Shown in pieces: positions 58,187 to 64,000 of a DNA stretch of 64,000 nucleotides. The stretch is from CAVVYV01 sp963818205. Lineage in GTDB: Bacteria; Actinomycetota; Thermoleophilia; Solirubrobacterales; 70-9. The position numbers and the translations under genes are program-made. Positions within the stretch are counted from its first letter, which is position 1. Each line of letters starts with the position of its first letter. Location: assembly GCA_963818205.1 (NCBI GenBank), contig CAWFRG010000016.1, positions 1-64,000 on the forward strand, read 5' to 3'. The notes beneath the pieces were generated by a model. It was not told the DNA's origin, ran no database searches, and saw nothing but the letters and a program-made list of their open reading frames with translations.

Positions 58187-58836
58187 CTAGCCTCGTCCGG
58201 CTTGGAGCCGGCCGGTGCACCGCGGCGCCTGGGCAGGGTGTTGAAGACGACGTCCCAGAGCGGCGAGGAGACGCCGAAGCCGTAGCGGTGGTCCTGGAAG
58301 TGGTGGCGCATGTGCTGCTCGCGAATCCGCTTGCCGAGCTTCGTCTTCGGGGTGTGGTGATGGAGGTGGTAGTGGGTGTAGTCGTAGGTGAGGTATCCGC
58401 CGATGAACCCGGAGAAGATCGGGAAGGCCTCGGGGGCGCCGAAGACGAGGACGAAGAGTCCGAGGAAGAGCGCCGCCAGCGGGATGCTGACGGCGGGCGG
58501 CATCACCAGGCGCATCGCGTCGTTGGGGTGGTCGTGGTGGACCCCGTGGATGATGAAGTGGAGGCGGTCGCCGCCCCGGAACTTGGGCTCCCAGTGAAAG
58601 AGCAGCCGGTGGAGCCAGTACTCGGTCAGGGTCCAGATCGCGATCCCCGCGAGCACAAGTAGTGCCGCAACGCCGGCCCCGACGCCGCGGTCAATCGCCA
58701 GCCAGATCCCGCCGACCACCACCGGGACGAAGACGAGCGCCGGGACGGCTGGATGGATCCGGGAGAAGAAGTCGAGGAGGCGGCTCTCGAAGAGGGGCGG
58801 CGAGGCCGAGAGCTGGGAAGTCCGCTGCTGCGCCAT
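58183..58836 (-). CDS. Fatty acid hydroxylase/sterol desaturase superfamily protein
   Basis: A 217-residue membrane di-iron enzyme. His motifs: EYWLHRLLFHWEPK (HxxxxH), FIIHGVHHDHPNDA (HxxHH), YDYTHYHLHHHTPK and EQHMRHHFQDH (HxxHH). Two hydrophobic pairs surround them (VPALVFVPVVVGGIWLAI; VSIPLAALFLGLFVLVFG). It may hydroxylate fatty acyl chains or a carotenoid. ATG 58836 is the start. It converges on the dehydrogenase gene. Confidence 0.9.
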   Translation of the reverse strand: MAQQRTSQLSASPPLFESRLLDFFSRIHPAVPALVFVPVVVGGIWLAIDRGVGAGVAALLVLAGIAIWTLTEYWLHRLLFHWEPKFRGGDRLHFIIHGVHHDHPNDAMRLVMPPAVSIPLAALFLGLFVLVFGAPEAFPIFSGFIGGYLTYDYTHYHLHHHTPKTKLGKRIREQHMRHHFQDHRYGFGVSSPLWDVVFNTLPRRRGAPAGSKPDEAS

Positions 58837-58879
58837 CGGCTGAAAATATTACCGCCGGAGCCGCAACGGCGTTCTCTTC

Positions 58880-58893
58880 TTAGGGCGCCCTAA
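58880..58893. promoter_or_regulatory. Palindrome TTAGGGCGCCCTAA
   Basis: A perfect 14-base palindrome 44 bases before the fatty acid hydroxylase start (minus strand) in an otherwise featureless intergenic stretch. Likely a dimer-binding site; the protein is unknown. Confidence 0.45.
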
Positions 58894-59065
58894 TCGACAT
58901 CCCCGTCCTGAATCGAGGCCAAAAAGATAAGCACGCCAATTGCGGAAAGGGCAGTGGCGAGCCGACGGCGGGGGTGGCATTATGCCCTTCTCGCTCGCGG
59001 CGGCCACGGAGAAGGCCACCGGCCGGGAAACCAGATCCAGGTAGAGAGAGGAAAGGGGAAGGACA

Positions 59066-59296
59066 TTGGCCGAGAGTCGGTCACGCGATGCTGCGGTCTC
59101 ATGCGATCAGTGTTTCTTTCGCCGCCGCAACCTCTGCGCTCTCGGACGAGATGAGCCCTGCCCGACCTTTCGCCCCGATACCCCGCAGGGTCTGGTCCCA
59201 CCCCGCCAGGCGACCCTGCTCGAGCGAGCGGGAGATGTGACCCCGGTTCCCGCTCCGCTGCTCAGCACCGCCGCCGCTGCGGTCGTGCCGCGCTAG
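59066..59296 (+). CDS. Small four-Cys protein, unknown function
   Basis: 76 residues from TTG 59066, with GGGGAAGG five bases upstream. The middle reads SCDQCFFRRRNLCALGRDEPC: CxxC, then two single Cys spaced 8 and 7 residues on, suited to one zinc ion, followed by PTFRPDTPQGLVPPRQ. The tail is rich in Ala, Val and Pro. I believe short CxxCFFRR-type proteins occur next to housekeeping genes in related actinobacteria, but I cannot name a family. Coding is supported by the ribosome site and the Cys pattern. Confidence 0.55.
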   Translation: MAESRSRDAAVSCDQCFFRRRNLCALGRDEPCPTFRPDTPQGLVPPRQATLLERAGDVTPVPAPLLSTAAAAVVPR

Positions 59297-59349
59297 TCAC
59301 GCACCGCGGCTAGAGTCCGCGCGGGGCAAGTGAAGAGGCACGCCGACAG

Positions 59350-60138
59350 TTGAGGGTCACTGTGCTGGGCAAGTCCCCGTCCTGGCAGGACGCGGGCGGG
59401 GCCTGCAGCGGCTATCTGATCGAGGACGGGGAGACCGGCGTCCTCCTCGACTGCGGCAACGGCGTCTTCGGCAAGCTCCGGGAGCGGATCGACTACGTCG
59501 ATCTCGACGGCGTCATCCTCTCCCACCTCCACGCCGATCACTTCCTCGATCTGGTCCCCTACTCCTACGCGCTGATCTATGCGCCCAGGCAGCAGCCGGT
59601 GCCGGTCCACACCTGGCCGGGCACCGACAGCCCGGCCCATCCGCGGCTGATCGCGCCGCCGGGCGCCACCGAGTTCTTCCGGCGGGTGGTCGGCGCCTGG
59701 GGCAACGACGATCTGATCGAGTCCGCGTTCGCGATCGAGGAGTACGAGCCGGGCGACTCGGTCGAGATCGGGGGAATCGAGGCGAGCTTCCACCCGGTTC
59801 CCCACTTCATCGATACCTACGCCGTCAACCTCAGCGCCGGCAAGGGCAAGCTCACCTACAGCGCCGACACCCGGCCGGGCGAAGAGCTCGTCGAGATCGC
59901 CCGCGACGCCGACCTGCTGCTGGTCGAGGCGACCCTGCCACGGCCGGAGCGCACCGGGGTGCGCGGTCACCTCACCCCCGAGGAGGCCGGGGAGCTTGCC
60001 CGGCGGGCCGGAGCGAAGCGCGTGGTGATCACCCACATCTCCGACGAGCTCGGCGACGAGTGGGCGCGCGAGCAGGCCGAGCTCGGCTTCGGCGGCCCGG
60101 TCGAAGTGGCCGCGGAAGGAGCGACGTACGAAGTGTGA
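59350..60138 (+). CDS. Metallo-beta-lactamase-fold hydrolase (RNase Z-like)
   Basis: A 262-residue MBL protein. VLGKSPSWQDAGGACSGYLI opens it; LDCGNGVFGKLRE and VILSHLHADHFLDLVPYSYA carry the H-x-H-x-D-H motif; later ligands are PVPHFIDTYAVNL (His), KLTYSADTRPGEEL (Asp) and RVVITHISDELGDEW (His). The pattern is that of RNase Z-like/AtsA-type enzymes acting on cyclic nucleotides or RNA. TTG 59350 gives MRVTVLGKSP. It stands 53 bases after the small Cys gene on the same strand and 28 before hsp20. Confidence 0.88.
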   Translation: MRVTVLGKSPSWQDAGGACSGYLIEDGETGVLLDCGNGVFGKLRERIDYVDLDGVILSHLHADHFLDLVPYSYALIYAPRQQPVPVHTWPGTDSPAHPRLIAPPGATEFFRRVVGAWGNDDLIESAFAIEEYEPGDSVEIGGIEASFHPVPHFIDTYAVNLSAGKGKLTYSADTRPGEELVEIARDADLLLVEATLPRPERTGVRGHLTPEEAGELARRAGAKRVVITHISDELGDEWAREQAELGFGGPVEVAAEGATYEV

Positions 60139-60166
60139 GGCCTGGCGGTAGCTACTCTGTTCCGAG

Positions 60167-60622
60167 ATGACCAGCCAACGCGATCCATTCGCGGACTTCG
60201 CCCGGATGCGCCGGGAGATGGACGAGCTCCTCGGTGAGTTCTGGGACCAGGCGGGTTATCGCTCCCAGCGCAGCACGGTGGTCTTCGTCCCCCGTGTCGA
60301 CGTCTACTACTGCGGCGAGGACGCCCCCGAGAAAGCGATCGTCAAGGTCGAGCTGCCCGGGATCGAGCTGGAGGCCGTAAACCTCGAGGTTCGGGGACGG
60401 GCCCTGGTGATCAGCGGCGAGCGTCCGGTTCGCGAGACCGAAGGCCGCACCTACCAGCGGGTCGAGCTGCCCTCCGGCCCCTTCCGCCGCGCGGTCGAGC
60501 TGTCGGTCGATGTCGAGGCCGATCACGCTCAGGCCACCTACGAGGACGGGATCCTCCGCGTCGAGCTGCCGGTCCGCCTGCCCCAGCAGGCGCGCCAGGT
60601 CCCGATCGAGCGCTCGGAGTAG
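60167..60622 (+). CDS. Small heat-shock protein, Hsp20/alpha-crystallin family
   Basis: A 151-residue holdase chaperone. After an N-terminal arm (FADFARMRREMDELLGEFWD), the alpha-crystallin domain runs from VPRVDVYYCGEDAPEKAIVK through VELPGIELEAVNLEVRGRAL and GERPVRETEGRTYQRVELPS to the A-x-Y-E-D-G-I-L-R-V-E-L-P motif. The C-terminal tail has VPI, a short I-x-I-like anchor. lon follows after 7 bases, so chaperone and protease are co-made; no HspR or CIRCE site was seen. Confidence 0.95.
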   Translation: MTSQRDPFADFARMRREMDELLGEFWDQAGYRSQRSTVVFVPRVDVYYCGEDAPEKAIVKVELPGIELEAVNLEVRGRALVISGERPVRETEGRTYQRVELPSGPFRRAVELSVDVEADHAQATYEDGILRVELPVRLPQQARQVPIERSE

Positions 60623-60629
60623 GGGCCTC

Positions 60630-63098
60630 ATGGCGGAGGTCGAGACGCCTCAGCTCGAGGTCGTTGAGATTCCCGACGCGGAGGAGGCGGTGCGCAGCCA
60701 GGAGCCGCTTCCCGACGCCCTCCCGGTGCTGCCCCTGCGCGAGACCGTCACCTATCCCGACACCCTGACCCCGCTGGCGGTCGGCCAGGAGCGCTCGATC
60801 AAGCTGGTCAACGACGTCCTCTCCGGCAACCGGATGCTGGCGATGGTCGGCTCGCGCGACCCCGAGAACGACGCACCAGGCCCCGACGATCTCTACGACG
60901 TCGGCGTCGCCGGTGTTGTCGCCCGGATGATGAAAGTCCCCGACGGGACCCTGCGGATCCTGGTCCAGGGCGGACAGCGCGTCCGGCTCACCGACTACGT
61001 CTCCGAGGAGCCCTATCTGGTCGCCCGGATCGAGGTGCTCGAGGACGTGCTCGAGCCATCGCCGGAGCTGGAGGCGCTCACCCGGAACGTCCAGAACACC
61101 TTCAGCGAGATCATCGAGCAGATTCCCTACCTGCCCGAGGAGCTCCAGCTCGCGGTCACCAATCTCGACGATCCCTCGGCGCTCGGGCACCTGATCGCCG
61201 GGGCGCTGAGGATCCCGAGCGAGGAGAAGCAGGAGCTGCTCGAGGAGGTCAACGTGACCAAGAGGCTGCGGCGGCTCTCGGAGATCCTCACCCGGGAGCT
61301 CGAGGTCGTCCGGCTGGGCACCAAGATCCAGTCGCAGGTCGAGTCGGAGATCGACAAGGGCCAGCGCGAGTACTTTCTCCGCCAGCAGCTGAAGGCGATC
61401 CAGGACGAACTCGGCGAGGGCGACGAGCAGCAGGCGGAGATCAAGGAGCTCCGCGAGCGGATCGAGGCGGCGGAGCTGCCCGAGGAGCCGCGCAAGCAGG
61501 CCGAGCGCGAGCTGGGGCGGCTGGAGAGGCTGCCGCCGGCCGCCGCCGAGTACGGGGTGATCCGCACCTACCTCGAGTGGCTGGTCGACCTTCCCTGGGC
61601 GAAGGAGACCGAGGACAACCTAGACATCGAGCACGCCCGCAAGGTCCTCGACGAGGATCACTACGACCTCGAGGAGGTGAAGGAACGGATCCTCGAGTAC
61701 CTCGCTGTGCGCAAGCTGAATCCAGACTCGCCCGGCCCGATCCTCTGCTTCGTCGGCCCGCCGGGGGTCGGCAAGACCAGCCTCGGCCGCTCGATCGCTC
61801 GCGCCCTCGGCCGCGAATTCGAGCGGATCTCCCTCGGCGGCGTCCGCGACGAGGCCGAGATCCGCGGTCACCGGCGCACCTACATCGGCGCCCTTCCGGG
61901 AACGATCATCCGGGCGCTGCGCGACGCCGGCACCCGGAACCCCGTCTTCATGATCGACGAGATCGACAAGATGGGCGCCGACTTCCGCGGCGATCCCTCG
62001 AGCGCGATGCTCGAGGTGCTCGACCCGGCCCAGAACTCGACCTTCCGCGACAGCTACCTGGACCTCCCCTTCGACCTTTCCGAGGTCCTGTTCATCGCGA
62101 CCGCCAACTTCCTCGAGCCGGTGCCGCCCGCGCTCCAGGACCGGATGGAGGTGATCCAGCTCGCCGGCTACACGGTCGACGAGAAGCTCCACATCGCCAA
62201 GCGCTACCTGGTACCTCGGCAGCTGCAGGCGAACGGGCTGAAGCCCTCCCAGATCGAGTTCTCGGACGCGGCTCTGAGCGCGATCATCGACGAGTACACG
62301 CGCGAGGCCGGGGTCCGCAACCTGGAGCGCCAGATCGGCACCGTCTGCCGGAAGATCGCCAGGCAGGTCGCCGAGGGCACCTCCGAGGGCAAGGTGAAGA
62401 TCTCCGCCAAGCGGGCCCGCGAGCTGCTCGGCAAGCGCCGCTTCTTCGCCGAGCAGCGTCGTCGCACCAAGGACCCGGGCGTCGCCACCGGCCTCGCCTG
62501 GACCCCGGTCGGGGGCGAGGTCCTTTTCGTCGAGTCGAGCGCGATCCCCGGGTCGGGGAAGCTGACGATCACCGGCCAGCTCGGCGACGTGATGCGGGAG
62601 TCGGCCCAGGCGGCGCTCACCTACGTCCGCGGCCATGCGAAGGAGCTGGCGCCGGAGCTGCCCGACGACTGGTTCGCCAACCACGACATCCACATCCACG
62701 TGCCCGCCGGCGCCGTGCCCAAGGACGGGCCCTCAGCCGGCGTCGCGATGGTCACCTCGCTCGCCTCCCTGGTCACCGGCGTCCCCGTGCGCAACGACGT
62801 CGCGATGACCGGCGAGATCACCCTCACCGGCCAGGTGCTTCCAATCGGCGGCTTGAAGGAGAAGTCGCTTGCGGCCCAGCGAGCCGGGATCAAGACGGTG
62901 ATCGTTCCCGACCGCAATCAGGGCGACGTCGAGGAGATCTCCGAGCACGAGCGCGCCGGGCTCGAGTTCGTCTACGTCGACGAGATCGGCGACGCCCTCG
63001 CGGCCGCGCTCGAACAGCGTCCCGCGAAGCCGAGCGGCAACTCGAAGCCGGCGAAGACGAAGGAGAGAGTCGCCGCCAAGGCGAAGGCCAAGGGCTAG
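60630..63098 (+). CDS. lon: ATP-dependent protease Lon
   Basis: An 822-residue AAA+ serine protease. N-terminal substrate domain from LPVLPLRETVTYPDTLTPLA; a coiled middle (DKGQREYFLRQQLKAIQDEL); Walker A CFVGPPGVGKTSLGRSIARA; Walker B VFMIDEIDKMG; FIATANFLEPVPPALQDRM; and the protease domain with AVPKDGPSAGVAMVTSLASL (catalytic Ser) and LPIGGLKEKSLAAQRAG (catalytic Lys). The C-terminal tail is Lys/Ala-rich. ATG 60630 is 7 bases after the hsp20 stop; an earlier open frame runs through hsp20 but is a shadow. It degrades damaged and regulatory proteins. Confidence 0.97.
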   Translation: MAEVETPQLEVVEIPDAEEAVRSQEPLPDALPVLPLRETVTYPDTLTPLAVGQERSIKLVNDVLSGNRMLAMVGSRDPENDAPGPDDLYDVGVAGVVARMMKVPDGTLRILVQGGQRVRLTDYVSEEPYLVARIEVLEDVLEPSPELEALTRNVQNTFSEIIEQIPYLPEELQLAVTNLDDPSALGHLIAGALRIPSEEKQELLEEVNVTKRLRRLSEILTRELEVVRLGTKIQSQVESEIDKGQREYFLRQQLKAIQDELGEGDEQQAEIKELRERIEAAELPEEPRKQAERELGRLERLPPAAAEYGVIRTYLEWLVDLPWAKETEDNLDIEHARKVLDEDHYDLEEVKERILEYLAVRKLNPDSPGPILCFVGPPGVGKTSLGRSIARALGREFERISLGGVRDEAEIRGHRRTYIGALPGTIIRALRDAGTRNPVFMIDEIDKMGADFRGDPSSAMLEVLDPAQNSTFRDSYLDLPFDLSEVLFIATANFLEPVPPALQDRMEVIQLAGYTVDEKLHIAKRYLVPRQLQANGLKPSQIEFSDAALSAIIDEYTREAGVRNLERQIGTVCRKIARQVAEGTSEGKVKISAKRARELLGKRRFFAEQRRRTKDPGVATGLAWTPVGGEVLFVESSAIPGSGKLTITGQLGDVMRESAQAALTYVRGHAKELAPELPDDWFANHDIHIHVPAGAVPKDGPSAGVAMVTSLASLVTGVPVRNDVAMTGEITLTGQVLPIGGLKEKSLAAQRAGIKTVIVPDRNQGDVEEISEHERAGLEFVYVDEIGDALAAALEQRPAKPSGNSKPAKTKERVAAKAKAKG

Positions 63099-63206
63099 AG
63101 GGCTGATGTGGGTTATCCACGCACGCGGATGACGCCGATCAACCCTCTAGCGCGGGCGCAGCGGGTATATCCTCCGCCTGCACCCTGGAAACGACTGAGG
63201 AGACCA

Positions 63207-63659
63207 ATGGGGGCACAAAGCAGAAGCGCGAAGGCCGGTGACGCGGCCAGGTCGGTGGCCTCCAACCCGTACGTACGGCGGCTGCTCGAGGACGAAGAGC
63301 TCCGCCAGAACATTCGCGTCGCCTTCGAGGCGGCCCGCAACGCCTACGGGCGGATGTCGAACGGCAAGGGCCCGGCGAAGGCGGTGATGGACGACAAGAA
63401 GGTCCAGCGCGACCTCCGCACCGCCGCCGAGTCGCTGCGCGACGCCAGCCAGCAGCTTCGCGGCAGGCGCACTGGCCGGCGGAAGTTCGGGATCGGCAAG
63501 GCCCTGCTGCTCGCGATTCTCGGCGCGGCCCTGGTCCTGATCCTGAGTGAGGACGTGCGCAACGCGGTGCTCGACAGGCTGTTCGGAGCCGAGGAGGAGT
63601 TCGAGTACACCTCGACCACCACTCCGGCGACGGAGAGCGAGAGCGTTCCCACCAGCTGA
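63207..63659 (+). CDS. Single-span membrane protein, unknown function
   Basis: 150 residues. A charged cytoplasmic part (ASNPYVRRLLEDEELRQNIR, then FEAARNAYGRM and KKVQRDLRTAAESLRDASQQ) is helical; then a basic patch RRTGRRKFGIG and one span KALLLAILGAALVLILSEDV; then a short Glu/Thr/Ser tail outside. The type is common in actinobacteria near lon and may be a stress membrane protein; no named family. ATG 63207 follows GAGGAG. A TATATC -10-like box is at about 63167. Confidence 0.75.
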   Translation: MGAQSRSAKAGDAARSVASNPYVRRLLEDEELRQNIRVAFEAARNAYGRMSNGKGPAKAVMDDKKVQRDLRTAAESLRDASQQLRGRRTGRRKFGIGKALLLAILGAALVLILSEDVRNAVLDRLFGAEEEFEYTSTTTPATESESVPTS

Positions 63660-63683
63660 TCCCCGCGCACAACCGGTTTCAAC

Positions 63684-63707
63684 GAGGGCGCCCAGCTGGG
63701 CGCCCTC
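63684..63707. terminator. Perfect 24-base palindrome after the membrane-protein gene
   Basis: GAGGGCGCCC-AGCT-GGGCGCCCTC: ten base pairs around AGCT, 25 bases after the stop at 63659. It should work as a transcription barrier in either direction, though T-runs are lacking. Confidence 0.65.
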
Positions 63708-63733
63708 AGTCTGCGCCGGGTTAGTCTGCCCCG

Positions 63734-64000
63734 GTGACGAGCGTCCACATCCTCGTGCCCGCGCAGCGCTACGTCTTCGCGGTCTCCAACGGCGAGGCAG
63801 AGGCGGCCACCGTGGACAGCTCCGCCGAGGGCTTCCAGCGCTACAAGTCGCTCCAGGAGGGCGGGCGGACGACCGGAATGGTCGCCTTCCCCAACACCCT
63901 GCTGGTCCGCGGTGAGCGGGACTACCTGGTCGATCCGGGCCTGATCATGCAGGGGGCACCGGTGATCGGGGCGCTGGCGGAGCTCGGGGTAGGGCCCGAG
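63734..64000 (+). CDS. Partial gene, possibly MBL-fold N-terminus
   Basis: GTG 63734 opens a frame that runs off the window (89 codons seen). The sequence is made of short strands: VHILVPAQRYVFAVSNGEAE, then SLQEGGRTTGMVAFPNTLLV, then GERDYLVDPGLIMQGAPVIG. The pattern N-T-L-L-V-R-G-x-x-x-Y-L-V-D-P-G is like the start of metallo-beta-lactamase-fold proteins, just before their His motif, which lies outside the window. Family is tentative. Confidence 0.6.
   Translation, partial: MTSVHILVPAQRYVFAVSNGEAEAATVDSSAEGFQRYKSLQEGGRTTGMVAFPNTLLVRGERDYLVDPGLIMQGAPVIGALAELGVGPE

Noticed and set aside
58187..58662. Long continuation of the D-2-hydroxyacid dehydrogenase frame
   Set aside because: It is the antisense of the fatty acid hydroxylase gene, rich in Val/Glu/Asp shadow codons, and goes beyond the normal family end.
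1..64000. CRISPR arrays, insertion sequences, prophage structural genes, toxin-antitoxin pairs
   Set aside because: No evenly spaced direct repeats, no transposase or phage protein motifs, and no recognisable toxin-antitoxin pair were seen in any frame.

Overview
This is a 64 kb window of high-GC, gene-dense DNA with GTG and TTG starts, leaderless-looking promoters and short operons. The gene mix suggests an actinobacterium, most likely of the deep-branching Thermoleophilia/Solirubrobacterales type. It includes a CCG-type succinate dehydrogenase, an icd-mdh pair, dnaX-ybaB, Lon next to Hsp20, AidB-like acyl-CoA dehydrogenase, many VOC, SnoaL and ABM small enzymes, and a leucine/alanine/arginine-rich proteome. 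That placement is inferred from content, not from a search.

Layout. 1-7.4 kb: small detoxification-type genes (muconolactone-isomerase-like, isochorismatase, VOC, ABM, MFS pump, hydrolase, GNAT, HD-like), heavily broken by single-base frameshifts. 7.4-19.8 kb: SnoaL, FtsH, an intact DHA2 pump, a PAS/metallo-hydrolase pair, SDR, zinc alcohol dehydrogenase, YqgE, a phosphoribosyltransferase, tRNA-Val(CAC), a broken MMPL transporter and a membrane protein. 19.8-22.6 kb: informational core with a large SRP RNA, TfoX, dnaX and ybaB. 22.6-35.3 kb: an accessory block lying between ybaB and recR, which are neighbours in most bacteria. It holds a hydrolase-cyclase fusion, an NmrA/DHFR-like/MFS operon divergent from a MocR regulator, DUF899, VOC, HxlR, a dehalogenase-like hydrolase, ABM and cupin genes, and it is rich in hairpins, operators and gene remnants. 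35.3-49.5 kb: recR, a DUF6458-like gene, a second MMPL pump with its PadR regulator, lysC-asd (lysine/threonine/methionine pathway), SnoaL, an Na+/H+ antiporter, the sdhE-sdhB-sdhA operon, an M50 site-2 protease and an M28 peptidase. 49.5-64 kb: cold-shock protein, desaturase, enoyl-CoA hydratase, AidB-like dehydrogenase, TetR, icd-mdh, an AT-hook winged-helix protein, a D-2-hydroxyacid dehydrogenase, fatty acid hydroxylase, a small Cys protein, a metallo-hydrolase, hsp20-lon, a membrane protein and a partial gene.

How the genes work together. icd, mdh and sdhABE supply three TCA-cycle steps. lysC and asd form the first two steps of the aspartate family. FtsH, Lon, Hsp20 and the site-2 protease form a proteostasis and membrane quality-control set. 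The pumps (two DHA2-type and one DHA2-like MFS, two MMPL) sit next to, or opposite, local regulators (MocR, PadR) with visible inverted-repeat operators.

The most unusual signals are non-coding. A hairpin repeat occurs at four loci (14.2, 38.4, 49.5 and 53.8 kb) and shows clear compensatory base changes; two copies sit inside regulator coding ends and two are nested. A second two-stem repeat is present twice inside the ybaB-recR block. There is a perfect LexA-type SOS box with no gene attached, and a long SRP RNA with an Alu domain. Frameshifts (about 25 across the window) are mostly plus or minus one base in short runs, which points to sequence error more than to decay; several true remnants (VOC, GYD, NTF2, GMC fragments) also seem to be present.
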